Source of the DNA: a virus
DNA: 43,452 bases
Virus record (IMG/VR): IMGVR_UViG_3300037557_000126
Coordinates: 1 to 43,452 of that record
Strand: one strand, 5' to 3'
Below are positions 17,701 through 25,832 of the stretch, in pieces. Position 1 is the stretch's first letter; the number at the start of each line of letters is the position of its first letter. The translations under genes and the position numbers were made by a program. The notes beneath the pieces were generated by a model that searched no databases, was not told the DNA's origin, and saw only the letters and a program-made list of their open reading frames with translations.

Positions 17701-20200
17701 CACCACCGAAGTCGAATGCTGTCTTGTCTTTCACTGTTAGCCCCTTGGGTGTGCCACTTCTAAGTAGTCTAGTAACTGCGGGACTTCTTGAGAAGTTATG
17801 CATATCACTCGCATTCTTGATGTTCCTACCCTTACTTCTCTTGCCTATATTGGCCATGCTAGTATCTGTCTTTGCCATTACGCCTTGAGCAGTGTGATGG
17901 GATTGCACTCCTGTTGGAAGGAAATGTGGCAGCATTTGCGATGTCAGACCGACAGTCCCACTTGCGCTGTCTATACTCCCATCTTTATTCTTGACACCTA
18001 GTATGGAACTACTTGCCCCTAAATTCATCTTCACTTTCTTCTCTCCACCAGCCCCATCCGGTATAGAAATGTTAGTCCATTTATCATCCTCACCGAGATG
18101 GTCGTGAACGAGTTCGTTGTGGGTCGTCTTCTGCTTACCCAGACCGCCTCGATGTGTGAAAGGTAATGCGAAAGGATGTTGTAATCCGCGTAATTCCCCA
18201 TCTTCCTCATAGTAATGAGCGTGCTCTTCCTCAGGTATGTCCTCCTTATGTGGGGTATTGATGTTTGTTCTATGTGCATTTGATGCGTTTCTTATCGATT
18301 TGGAATCGGTTGTCATAGCGCTGCTATTAGCGACATTTTGCATCACAGATTGCATTATGTCCTTTGGTAATAGGGCTTCTTTGCGATTTTTGAATATCGA
18401 AGATGGGCCTTCATAGTTGTAGTTCTTGTCCCATCCCACGAGTTTCATCAGTCCCTCTGGTGTAAGTTGAACGTCACTGTTCTCGCTGACTTTACCCTTC
18501 AACGCTTCTTTGAGGTCTGCACCAGCATTCAACTTCTTCTCTATATCAGCGATATCCCTGCTTTCAAATGGAAAGAGATTCTTTTTTTGCTCCCTTTCAT
18601 TATCCGTATCGGTATCTGAACCATGATGTAATAGATGGTCTTCATCATGTAAACCCTCTATTCCTTCTCTCAATTCATCGAATGCTGTATTATCGAACAT
18701 CTGCTTCTTGTTGTCATTATCATCCCATTCATATGGTTCACCATCATGTACCATACCGTCTTTCAAATAAGTCTGCTTCAAGGCTCGTGATGCTATACCT
18801 GCCATTCCGCTTATCTTGGTATCATCAGCGCTTTCGGGATTGGCATGACCATTAGGGCCGGGATGTATCGTGGAGCGGGAGAACCAATCGTCCTCGACTC
18901 CGTTCCTGTGCATGAAGTTCTTCTTGATGCGAGACATGAACATCCTCTGACCATCTGGTAGTTGCACGCTCTGGTGCTCAGGGTCATCAGTCCCATGCTC
19001 GTGTATGTGATTGATTACAGCGCTCCTCTCCTCAGGATTCAGGAACTCAAGCCCGTAGTTGTAAGTCTCCCAACCCATACCATGTCCGTGGTTGGTAGTT
19101 ATCTCGTTACGTTTTATGAGGTCTGACTTTGCCTCTTCCTCATCCGCTAGATTTGGGTTTTCCATGAGATGAGCCAGTATCTCTTTCTTCGTAGGCTCTT
19201 GTGCATTGAGATTCCTAGTTACAGGCATTATATCATGAGAGTCTAGTTTCCCCATCCTCTCATCGAAGTGCATCCTCTCCAAGTCCACGCCTTCCTTCTC
19301 CAGTTCAGCGGCTCTCTTATGTCCGATTTCATCCGCTACCCATCTCTTGTAGTCACGAAGTCTCATTGAGTGCTGGTGCTTGGTATCGCTCTCGTGACCG
19401 TCATCACCACCACCCACGAATGGGTATGTTCTGCCACCTCCACCTTTTGCAGCACCAGAATATATACCATGCGTTTGGTCTCTTTCCTTCTCCGACCAAT
19501 GTTTTTTGTGAGCATCCTCAATACCCATTGACCTCTCTGCGTAGGATTCTCCTCCATCCTTATCGAAGTAGAAGTTCTTGAGAGTATTCTCCCACTCTGG
19601 CATATTGGTGTCCGAACGCCTTCTTCTGATTGGGTGATGTGTTTCGCCGAAGGGGTCTATATCTCTGTAGTGGTCTGTATCTAACCTACTGGTGTCATTA
19701 CCATCGTGTATGAGACTATGACCCATAACAGTTGGCCACAGCGCATGCCTGATTTCCGGCGGTATTCGGTTCTTCTCCAAATAATGCTCTACGGGCTCTC
19801 CGTCTTCCCTTGGTTTGTATAGCGAGTGCCCATGCTTGTCATTGTCCTCTTTGGTAAAATGTCTCTTTACTCTGTGTTCCCAAGGATGAGGTGTTCCTAA
19901 TTCTGTCAATAGTGCTGGGCGATAATGGCCCATAGGGTTGCCGCCCTTAACTCCCTCCGAGAATGACAATTCCTGAAATGACGGGGATGTCTTCAAGAGG
20001 AATTGGCTATAGGATAAACAAATCAAGTCATCCTGAGTTAAATCATACTCTATGTTATGATTGTGCAGATTTATCGTAGAAAGGAGAAAGTCTCCTGCCT
20101 CTTGGCTTGCATCAGAGTTGTCGATGATGGCTTTCAGCAATTCTTCACGATGTCGAATGTATACATCCACACCATCTTCTTGCATATCATCACCGCTCAT
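14774..20200 (-). CDS. Giant virion-type protein with ATP-dependent DNA-ligase-like domain
   Basis: 1,808 residues from ATG at 20200, or about 1,803 from the ATG at 20185, which has the better ribosome site (GGTGAT). Residues 1-1430 are His/Asn/Asp/Gly-rich and largely unrecognisable, with a coiled coil near 940-990. Residues about 1445-1690 resemble the nucleotidyltransferase plus OB fold of DNA ligases: motif I AHKEGVRCKV with candidate adenylated K1470; motif III-like YVIDGVLSNG with FYVNDILLYDDD after it; motif IV-like DMILLRDAKSTYMKGE; motif V-like PKWVMLAK; and the OB-like AIGQVTNSDYSIRLAKSL. The DGE glutamate and first lysine of motif V are changed, so activity is doubtful. It ends in a lysine run. 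Position between portal-associated genes and protease suggests an internal head protein, possibly ejected with DNA. The ligase relation is moderate; the rest is unknown. Confidence 0.62.
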   Translation of the reverse strand: MSGDDMQEDGVDVYIRHREELLKAIIDNSDASQEAGDFLLSTINLHNHNIEYDLTQDDLICLSYSQFLLKTSPSFQELSFSEGVKGGNPMGHYRPALLTELGTPHPWEHRVKRHFTKEDNDKHGHSLYKPREDGEPVEHYLEKNRIPPEIRHALWPTVMGHSLIHDGNDTSRLDTDHYRDIDPFGETHHPIRRRRSDTNMPEWENTLKNFYFDKDGGESYAERSMGIEDAHKKHWSEKERDQTHGIYSGAAKGGGGRTYPFVGGGDDGHESDTKHQHSMRLRDYKRWVADEIGHKRAAELEKEGVDLERMHFDERMGKLDSHDIMPVTRNLNAQEPTKKEILAHLMENPNLADEEEAKSDLIKRNEITTNHGHGMGWETYNYGLEFLNPEERSAVINHIHEHGTDDPEHQSVQLPDGQRMFMSRIKKNFMHRNGVEDDWFSRSTIHPGPNGHANPESADDTKISGMAGIASRALKQTYLKDGMVHDGEPYEWDDNDNKKQMFDNTAFDELREGIEGLHDEDHLLHHGSDTDTDNEREQKKNLFPFESRDIADIEKKLNAGADLKEALKGKVSENSDVQLTPEGLMKLVGWDKNYNYEGPSSIFKNRKEALLPKDIMQSVMQNVANSSAMTTDSKSIRNASNAHRTNINTPHKEDIPEEEHAHYYEEDGELRGLQHPFALPFTHRGGLGKQKTTHNELVHDHLGEDDKWTNISIPDGAGGEKKVKMNLGASSSILGVKNKDGSIDSASGTVGLTSQMLPHFLPTGVQSHHTAQGVMAKTDTSMANIGKRSKGRNIKNASDMHNFSRSPAVTRLLRSGTPKGLTVKDKTAFDFGGAGFMFDNQYTRTNYGETNKDSRVVSRGDTSVKRNAAHSWKMGLLNGRLNPPNAPIERPYSYKDFINRGMQIIPESIDYDSLISEMPNVRKPKDKMWAQQSPPDKKGKRRDLFGFQEELQEQYDLLDRAETKQERKEITAQIDKLNEESRAASEKDIQAFKGAGQYEKINSAKIGDERAAVQLFRTKIRPMIEKENPNAFHPNNPMSLTNLHVALGAAQKGLHVNDSHGLSSRGFHVDRGIEEEVSSDAHFNLATIMNSSAKFRDAHTIGPNTEVKRAMTILGLPDDSRGAHREYVKHWLSTLGGDVVGLSVGKLAGLGIPWNTNNPDMFSDLIGRDDIHGHLDTALENDKRTWGPSRDKARNRPNKEYEEKKSNFDKRLDGHNAIDWMGNFVHGSPNKLSSYGLDLHRPPAAKKSKRAANPGFDSRDGRTLLHPAKPKTIEETHGRVKDIASQILSYDTAIAPEELRARAPTVTTNKLSFKGDAPIKSLGNRDGIAALDVINGGNMDWGYPMQGEFGIEWDANGEPVYGQHPQTAHYNTMPRSMLSAALQDTHQSEHVQSIYDNSIPLPQTSALTSIDAFGQSSYEDREQGEGWKIVGKAELPKEVPLIEPLHRIFDIEDLTQLRGFTGEWVVSAHKEGVRCKVIKKSNRITMNNESGEKQSTGDDMRAAFKSICKKDYVIDGVLSNGIFYVNDILLYDDDEITELTTRERLKILRGQFDSYDPVHIPSPSDIRVTDDVGLKDAVKELSKESDMILLRDAKSTYMKGEEKHPKWVMLAKAEIDYHIPFTMEIDDSRFIIHLPEDIVKYDIIDGVPASPVAAIGQVTNSDYSIRLAKSLEPYWKSGFAYLHKEETQIEPEIDEERIEEESAGILKPKKDKNLIMKPKELYKTVALIERALEVLEKGHSNMAGRGLGIDVGGGVESPRGPTRLVAEQSLPDWDMKDRPTEDSEKAEDYPGRKKKKKETAAQSIDYEE

Positions 20201-20358
20201 CCCCTAGTTGGCGTCATGTCGAGATTATACCGTTTATAGTAGGGGCACTCGACAAGAGGTAACTGGGGAACTTGTTTACAACTCTCGTGAACTGATGCGT
20301 TACACATCTTGCACGGACTCATATCCGCAACGGCTTTTCTAACTACGCCGATTTTCAC
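20197..20358 (-). CDS. 53-residue four-cysteine protein
   Basis: Short frame from GTG at 20358, filling the only gap in this part of the operon; its TGA overlaps the ATG of the giant gene. C16, C19, C27 and C38 (SPCKMCNASVHESC ... VECPYYKRYN) form a plausible zinc site. The N-terminus MKIGVVRKA resembles the M.(I/V)L(I/V)RK leaders of the 466- and 243-residue proteins. Function unknown; coding nature is supported by overlap and cysteine pattern only. Confidence 0.5.
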   Translation of the reverse strand: MKIGVVRKAVADMSPCKMCNASVHESCKQVPQLPLVECPYYKRYNLDMTPTRG

Positions 20359-20360
20359 TA

Positions 20361-20693
20361 CTATCCCTCGACTAGCCTGTTCACGGTGTCGTCGTGGGTG
20401 TTTTTCATCGGTATCGAGTCGAGATTTACGTTTTCGGACTTCGCACCCTTGTTAGCGACATCCTCGGAATCTAGGAGACTCTGGTTAGTGTTGTAGAAAG
20501 CATTGTATGTTTGTCCACCAGTTTCAATGTGGAAAGTCGAATCATCTGCTGTAGTTCCAAAGGACTGAGCCTTGTGATGTTCGCCTTTCTCTATTTTAGC
20601 CTCTTCAAGAGCGCTTAGTCTCTTTTCCACATCATGGGCTTTCCTTAGTAGTTCGTATGCCTCTGCGGAGGCCGCTTCATATCTTGGCTTCAT
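20361..20693 (-). CDS. Small coiled-coil head protein, unknown
   Basis: 110 residues, ATG overlapping the previous stop by one base. The first 45 residues form a predicted coiled coil (AYELLRKAHDVEKRLSALEE); the rest is polar and disordered. Member of a trio of small proteins between portal and the giant gene. May be a scaffold-like or portal-associated protein; nothing diagnostic. Confidence 0.5.
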   Translation of the reverse strand: MKPRYEAASAEAYELLRKAHDVEKRLSALEEAKIEKGEHHKAQSFGTTADDSTFHIETGGQTYNAFYNTNQSLLDSEDVANKGAKSENVNLDSIPMKNTHDDTVNRLVEG

Positions 20694-21034
20694 TAATACA
20701 TCTCCTTAACTTCTCTGTGTTGGTCTGCCATATCGTGTATTTCATCCCAAGTCATCTCATGAATCTCAGTGTTACTAAACTTATCGGGGTCAGACCTGCT
20801 CCCACCATCTTCTTTCTTGATAGTTTGAACGTCTGCTCTGAACGCATCTACTTCAACATCTTCTGAATACGGTGTTGAATACGGCACAAATCCTGCTTTC
20901 TTCAAAATAAATTGGGGGTTCTCCATTACTCTCCTAAGAGATGCATTCTCCGCTTTGAGAATCTGAACCTCATTATCCATACTCTCCATCTTAGAAATGA
21001 GAGTGTTCATGAGTTTCTCAGTGCCTTCTTCCAT
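20693..21034 (-). CDS. Small coiled-coil protein with MTWDE C-terminal peptide
   Basis: 113 residues. Residues 1-40 are a leucine-heptad coiled coil (LISKMESMDNEVQILKAENA). The C-terminus EMTWDEIHDMADQ matches the end of the protease-scaffold protein (QMSWDEVHHLASK) and the MSWDE in the 243-residue protein. This looks like a shared docking peptide, perhaps for the capsid or portal, and suggests a scaffold-like protein removed or retained at maturation. Confidence 0.55.
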   Translation of the reverse strand: MEEGTEKLMNTLISKMESMDNEVQILKAENASLRRVMENPQFILKKAGFVPYSTPYSEDVEVDAFRADVQTIKKEDGGSRSDPDKFSNTEIHEMTWDEIHDMADQHREVKEMY

Positions 21035-21043
21035 AGTATCGCC

Positions 21044-21403
21044 TCAGACTTTTCTTCCGAAAGTGCCACGAGCCTTCTTCATTCCGGGGTTTGTCCTTGC
21101 AGACATTATTGTACCAGCCAGTTGTCTGTCTCTCATAGATGGGTCGAAGTTGGCGCCAGTTTCGTTGTACTTGATGACTGGACTCTGTTGCTGCCATCCG
21201 TTCTCTGGAGTAACAACAGATGTCTCTGCTTTCTTGATGTATTGCAAGTCTTCCTCTAGGGTGGTTGCATACTTCATTATTTCAACAAGATGTTCTCTCG
21301 CATTCTCTGCATTACCATCTTCGATAGCCTTGTTCAGTGCCTCATTATGGGCGTTCATTTTCCTCGCCATTGGGTGCATTTTGATTAAGTCCATGGTCTT
21401 CAC
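21044..21403 (-). CDS. Small helical protein downstream of the portal gene
   Basis: 119 residues: helical N-terminal half (EALNKAIEDGNAENAREHLV ... TTLEEDLQYIKK), then a basic tail (MSARTNPGMKKARGTFGRK). First gene after the portal, same operon, ten bases before the coiled-coil gene. No family recognised. The basic tail could contact DNA or the acidic capsid interior. Confidence 0.5.
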   Translation of the reverse strand: MKTMDLIKMHPMARKMNAHNEALNKAIEDGNAENAREHLVEIMKYATTLEEDLQYIKKAETSVVTPENGWQQQSPVIKYNETGANFDPSMRDRQLAGTIMSARTNPGMKKARGTFGRKV

Positions 21404-21434
21404 TGCCTGTTCGGAGTATACCTTACTTCTTTAA

Positions 21435-23156
21435 TCATGCGCCTCTAGGCCGTCTTGCGTTCATTAATGCGCGACTATTGTCCTGTGCTTGGGAATTAGG
21501 TGGCCCACGCTGTTGAACAGAAGATACTGGAGAGCCAATTCCGAAAGATGTTCGTCTGTCTGGTGCTGCTGGGCTTCTTGGCGTTCGTATACCTTGCCCC
21601 TCTCCTCCGGGTTGTGATGGGGGCATAAGACCGGGCGGAACTGCACCCATTTGCTCGGCCATTGGCCCGCCGCTTCCGGGAGACATTCCTGCTGGAGGTT
21701 GCATACCGGGAGGCATGGGCGCAGCACCATCTTGTTGTGGATTCATCTGTCGATAGGTGAATCGTATATCCCTATCACCCTCTTCCATGAGTTCTGGCTT
21801 GTATCCGAGCATCATCATCCTCTGTGCGAGATTGACTTCCATCTCATCTCTACGTAGTCTAGTTATCTCGTCTTCTTCCTCATTTGGATAAAGAGTAATC
21901 TTCCAATCTGTAACTTCCATCTGCTTTAGCATTCTAGGGAATAACACTTGAGTGTATACCTTCTGACCGAACTCCACGGCTCTGTTGGTCACCAATATCT
22001 GCATACCTTCGTTATTTAGTCCACCGGATTTACCGCTGTCTATCATGAATATGCTACTAACACCATAAAATGCAGCAATCCTATTTCTCATCTCATCTCT
22101 AACTGGAATATATTGCATTTCCTCAAGCGTATCCATGAACTTAACCCAATTTACGCCGCCTCTTCCAGTAGCCGACTCTATGCCCACCTTGGGGATATAA
22201 TGCGGGTCGCGTTCCATTTTCTCATCAACAGACTTCCAGAACGACTTCATTGACTCAAGGTTATCCGTAGTGACAGATATAATTCCCTTGGGAGAGCGCC
22301 TCTTTTGGTATGCTGTATACATGTAATTATCCATTGCTGTCAGAGTCATAGCCTGTCGCCACATGGTGTTGACTGGACTCTTACCATACAATTTGGATGG
22401 ATTGTATTTGCTAATATGCAAAACTTCCCCTTCCAAATAATACTGCGTTTTACCGCTCCCAGCCATGTTAGCGTAATGGGCTTCCTGCATGTTATTACCA
22501 CACACTTCGCAAGTATCGTCCTGACCGGGATAGGAGATTTGGTCACGATGTAGTGGACACACTTTGTATCTTCCACCACGCACCCCTCTCTTATCTGAGA
22601 TGATGCGCATAAAGATGGGGTCTCCACGTATGACTTCCTTTACCCTGTAGAACTTAATATCTGATGTTTCTGGCTCTACAAAGTATTCCTTTATCATAAT
22701 TAAAAACGCATCATCTACCACATTCAAATCACGCTCTACCTCGTTGAGAACGTGCATAAAGTCCTGCTCCATGGAATTCTGTTGGTCTAATAACCACTTT
22801 GGATACATCAATTGATTGACGTCTGGTGCTCTAGTTTCACCACCACATAAATTGCATTGCTCTACCTCGTGACTAAATTCCTCTCGGCATTGAGTGCACT
22901 TATGCTGAAATTTCTTTTCCCAATAATATCCTCTTCTGAATATCTCTTGAGATAATTTTGATATAACAGTCCTAAGAATCAGATTCTCCTGTGATACGGC
23001 ATATAACGCTGGAATCGTAATTCCCTGTGCTAGAACTGGCTCTTGTATACCCGTAGTGTATAGGGGCATTTGTGGTTCTGGCGTTGTCCTGCGCCTGAAT
23101 GGTGCTGCTATGGTAGACAAAAATCTCCCTATTGCACCTTGTTCTTCATCTGCCAT
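21435..23156 (-). CDS. Portal protein with two zinc-ribbon insertions
   Basis: 573 residues from ATG at 23156, which overlaps the upstream TAA (TAATG) and has GGAGGCGATATA before it; the longer frame from 23174 is less likely. The core has portal landmarks: an N-terminal wing, VLHISKYNPSKLYGKSPV, a long alpha region YMYTAYQKRRSPKGIISV, VRDEMRNRIAAFYGVSSIFM and a helical stem/crown, then a Pro/Gly/Met-rich tail of about 110 residues. Two metal sites are inserted: C87, C90, C101, C104 and C200, H203, C216, C219. It forms the dodecameric ring through which DNA enters and leaves and on which terminase docks. Its place downstream of terminase and upstream of protease and capsid genes is canonical. 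The zinc sites are unusual for portals. Confidence 0.85.
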   Translation of the reverse strand: MADEEQGAIGRFLSTIAAPFRRRTTPEPQMPLYTTGIQEPVLAQGITIPALYAVSQENLILRTVISKLSQEIFRRGYYWEKKFQHKCTQCREEFSHEVEQCNLCGGETRAPDVNQLMYPKWLLDQQNSMEQDFMHVLNEVERDLNVVDDAFLIMIKEYFVEPETSDIKFYRVKEVIRGDPIFMRIISDKRGVRGGRYKVCPLHRDQISYPGQDDTCEVCGNNMQEAHYANMAGSGKTQYYLEGEVLHISKYNPSKLYGKSPVNTMWRQAMTLTAMDNYMYTAYQKRRSPKGIISVTTDNLESMKSFWKSVDEKMERDPHYIPKVGIESATGRGGVNWVKFMDTLEEMQYIPVRDEMRNRIAAFYGVSSIFMIDSGKSGGLNNEGMQILVTNRAVEFGQKVYTQVLFPRMLKQMEVTDWKITLYPNEEEDEITRLRRDEMEVNLAQRMMMLGYKPELMEEGDRDIRFTYRQMNPQQDGAAPMPPGMQPPAGMSPGSGGPMAEQMGAVPPGLMPPSQPGGEGQGIRTPRSPAAPDRRTSFGIGSPVSSVQQRGPPNSQAQDNSRALMNARRPRGA

Positions 23157-24328
23157 TATATCGCCTCCGTCCACTTAGTTACGTCTTCCGCCTCTACGCC
23201 CCACTCATCTAGGAGAGCATTGGACTTTTTGGTGTCATCGCTCCAGTTATGGAATTTAACTACCTTCTTTAGTTCTTCTTTCCTTAAACCATCAGTTTCT
23301 TCTATGAATGCTAGAACTGCTTTCGCTTGCGTCTTCTTCATCTCCAAGAAAGGTAGTATGCCCTTCAGTAACTTGCTGATATCTGCCTTTGAGTAAAACT
23401 GTAGCCTATGTTGGCTTCTCTGATTGTCACTGTATACCTTCTGGTCTAGTTGTAGAATACCGCAATCAAGTGTTTTCTGCAATTGCTCACAGTGAATCTT
23501 ACCTCTTGTTCCTGTCGCTATGAAACCTGCTCTAGGTTCTCCACGTTTAGTTATGGTGATGTAACCGTCAGCATCAAGGAACCCAGCGGCATACGCCCAT
23601 GGGTCTTTGATTATCAAACCAGTCTTGTCCATTTTCACAAAAGTTCCCCTTGTGGCGCCATTGATAACATCTACTTCCTCTCCATAAATAGACAGTAGTT
23701 TACTGAGTTTAGTGGATGTCATACTCTTGTGTAAGACTTTCCTATCCCATAAGTTCTCAAAGATTGTTCTACCACTCATAGAACCTTTGTCTTGTAACAA
23801 TTCAGCGCTCTTGGCAAGCGCCTCTTGTTCCTTGTCTGTAAGTTTCTGAGTCTGATTGAGGGTCATTTTCCATATTTTGCGCGCATCTCTCCTTGTATCC
23901 ATGGCATTTACCCACGCTTTGCGCTCTTCATCTCCCCAGACATCATCGTAATCATCTAGGGCTTTTAGTGCATCGTCAGCCTTTTCCCATTGTAAGCATG
24001 CTCTTTGCAAACTCGTGCTCCGACTATCTCCAAATTTTCGTAGAGACCTCATATCGCGGTCACTTACCCCTATGCTTCTTATGGTATCTGAATGCTTCAA
24101 ACACCAATCGTGCATATTGAACGTTGCTTCCACTTCCATCGCCTTTAGCATTCTGACTTCTTCGATTGCAGAGTCTATGAAATCCTTGTCGGCTTTGTTG
24201 TGCCTTCTGGCTTTCTTTAATCTCTTCACTAAATTAGCAGCAGAATACCCAAGATTGGTTTCAAACCAACCTTCTCCGTTACTTGGAAACGTGTTCATCA
24301 TCTCACGTCCACAATGTAGTATTTTCAT
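23156..24328 (-). CDS. LAGLIDADG homing-endonuclease-like protein between terminase and portal
   Basis: 390 residues. Residues 1-220 are helical and unrecognised (ANLVKRLKKARRHNKADKDF, then KIWKMTLNQTQKLTDKEQEA). Residues about 243-345 form a single-motif LAGLIDADG domain: AAGFLDADGYITI at 247-259 with the acidic D253/D255 pair, GTRGKIHCEQLQKTL, and the C-terminal pattern QLDQKVYSDNQRSQHRLQF with KADISKLLKGILPFLEMKK. Single-motif members act as homodimers that nick or cut DNA at long sites. The gene is stand-alone and tightly packed: its TAA overlaps the portal ATG. It could be a mobile endonuclease, or a domesticated nuclease helping packaging. The N-terminal half is much longer than in ordinary family members. 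Confidence 0.75.
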   Translation of the reverse strand: MKILHCGREMMNTFPSNGEGWFETNLGYSAANLVKRLKKARRHNKADKDFIDSAIEEVRMLKAMEVEATFNMHDWCLKHSDTIRSIGVSDRDMRSLRKFGDSRSTSLQRACLQWEKADDALKALDDYDDVWGDEERKAWVNAMDTRRDARKIWKMTLNQTQKLTDKEQEALAKSAELLQDKGSMSGRTIFENLWDRKVLHKSMTSTKLSKLLSIYGEEVDVINGATRGTFVKMDKTGLIIKDPWAYAAGFLDADGYITITKRGEPRAGFIATGTRGKIHCEQLQKTLDCGILQLDQKVYSDNQRSQHRLQFYSKADISKLLKGILPFLEMKKTQAKAVLAFIEETDGLRKEELKKVVKFHNWSDDTKKSNALLDEWGVEAEDVTKWTEAI

Positions 24329-24361
24329 TCTTTGAATCCATTTCTGTTGTATTTATCTTAC

Positions 24362-25822
24362 TCATGGTATCATCCAATCCTTATTGCTCTCTCCCTTGAA
24401 CCAACTATCAAATCCGGGCATATAATCGTCTAATAGGATTACGCTACCCTTGAACTCCTTAGATGCCCAATTTGCTAGGGCGATGCTCATCGCCAAGTCG
24501 TCATGGGCTCCCACGCTCTCTAACTTCCCACTCTTCTGCATACCGAAGCGATTCAACTCAGTCTCCAACTGATGAGTATATTTCTTACTTCTCTCGTCTC
24601 CATATGGAGTTTTGATGTGGCCTTGTTCAAATGCAAGAAGAAGAGACATAAACAGTGATTCCTTACGTGTGCGCGTAGTCATAAAAACTCTAATTGGCAT
24701 GTCTGCCCGTAACTCCCTCATTTCTTGCTCAAGCATTCTCTGGAAGTTGTTACCCTCAAGTTCAATAAGTTCAGGCTGAAACTTACTGTTGAGCATAACC
24801 ATCATTCTTTTCTGGGCCATTGATGACATACCTCGCTCATGAACAACATGCACAATTTCCTTCCTATCTTGTTCATCTGGTTTTATTCTCATTACGGTCA
24901 TAGCAGTAAAATCAGCATTTTTATCAGATGCTATTGCGGGGTCATGCCCTATGAAGTGCTGTCCGAAAACTCCGTTGGGCTCTCCCTCCTCGTCGTAATT
25001 CGTATCTGCTCTATCGATAAGAACTAGATTAGTGTCTCTCGCTTTTTCCAACAAAGGCATAGGAAACATACTTGCAACATCGTGAATTGGCTCACATAGA
25101 TACTCACGAGTAAATTGTATAGCGGGCATAGACATCCGCCTTTGCTCAAGAGAATCCATATCCCACCTTTCAGGCCACAATGCTATCCCTTCAGCATCGA
25201 TAGCAGGATAGGTCTCTACTCTGAATGTCTCCTTCTGCTCTAGTTCAGCATACAGGTCATTGTAACTGAATGGTGTTCCTACCATCATTAATTTACTGCT
25301 GTGGTGAAGAACAGGTAAGAGAACACCATAGAACCAGTCTGCTGTCTTTGCTAATTCAGTAGTAGTTGTTCCCCATAGAATATCATCGCATACTACAATA
25401 TCAGGGTGGAATCCACGTGTTGCTCCACCAACCGACTTTGCCATCATACGACTACCATTTGAAAACTCAAAGTATGATTTTGCCCATGGTTTACCTTGTG
25501 GTTTCAAATGTCGGAGTATATCATTTTCCTCTATCAAATTACGAATAAATCTCATGTGCTCAAGAGTCTGCTCCAACGAATGCGAAAATACCATGACGTG
25601 TTTACCGGGATTAAATGCGGCTAGCCATAGCGCATATGTCATGAAGAAGACGGATTTACCATGGTCACGAGAAGCCTTTACGCAGTAGTATTGAGATTCC
25701 TCAAGACCCTCCTTCCAAGACTCATGATGATGATTGTATAGAAAGCCAAGTGTATCTACGAAGAAATACTTGAATGACTTTTTACACATCTCTCTGTCAA
25801 TGTTCAAGATGAACTCATCCAT
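24362..25822 (-). CDS. terL: Large terminase subunit (packaging ATPase-nuclease)
   Basis: 486 residues, ATG after the end of the 243-residue gene. N-terminal ATPase: a deviant Walker A KASRDHGKSVFF (G55-K56-S57), Walker B IVVCDD (142-147) and the coupling segment MMVGTPFSYNDL. C-terminal RNase-H-like nuclease: FIGHDPAIASDKNADFTA (first Asp), LIELEGNNFQ (second acidic) and VGAHDDLAMSIALANWA (last Asp pair). Full usual length with no truncation. It drives DNA into the prohead through the portal, encoded 1.2 kb downstream, and cuts the concatemer. Small terminase candidate is at 30803-31486. Confidence 0.93.
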   Translation of the reverse strand: MDEFILNIDREMCKKSFKYFFVDTLGFLYNHHHESWKEGLEESQYYCVKASRDHGKSVFFMTYALWLAAFNPGKHVMVFSHSLEQTLEHMRFIRNLIEENDILRHLKPQGKPWAKSYFEFSNGSRMMAKSVGGATRGFHPDIVVCDDILWGTTTTELAKTADWFYGVLLPVLHHSSKLMMVGTPFSYNDLYAELEQKETFRVETYPAIDAEGIALWPERWDMDSLEQRRMSMPAIQFTREYLCEPIHDVASMFPMPLLEKARDTNLVLIDRADTNYDEEGEPNGVFGQHFIGHDPAIASDKNADFTAMTVMRIKPDEQDRKEIVHVVHERGMSSMAQKRMMVMLNSKFQPELIELEGNNFQRMLEQEMRELRADMPIRVFMTTRTRKESLFMSLLLAFEQGHIKTPYGDERSKKYTHQLETELNRFGMQKSGKLESVGAHDDLAMSIALANWASKEFKGSVILLDDYMPGFDSWFKGESNKDWMIP

Positions 25823-25832
25823 TTGCTCAGTA

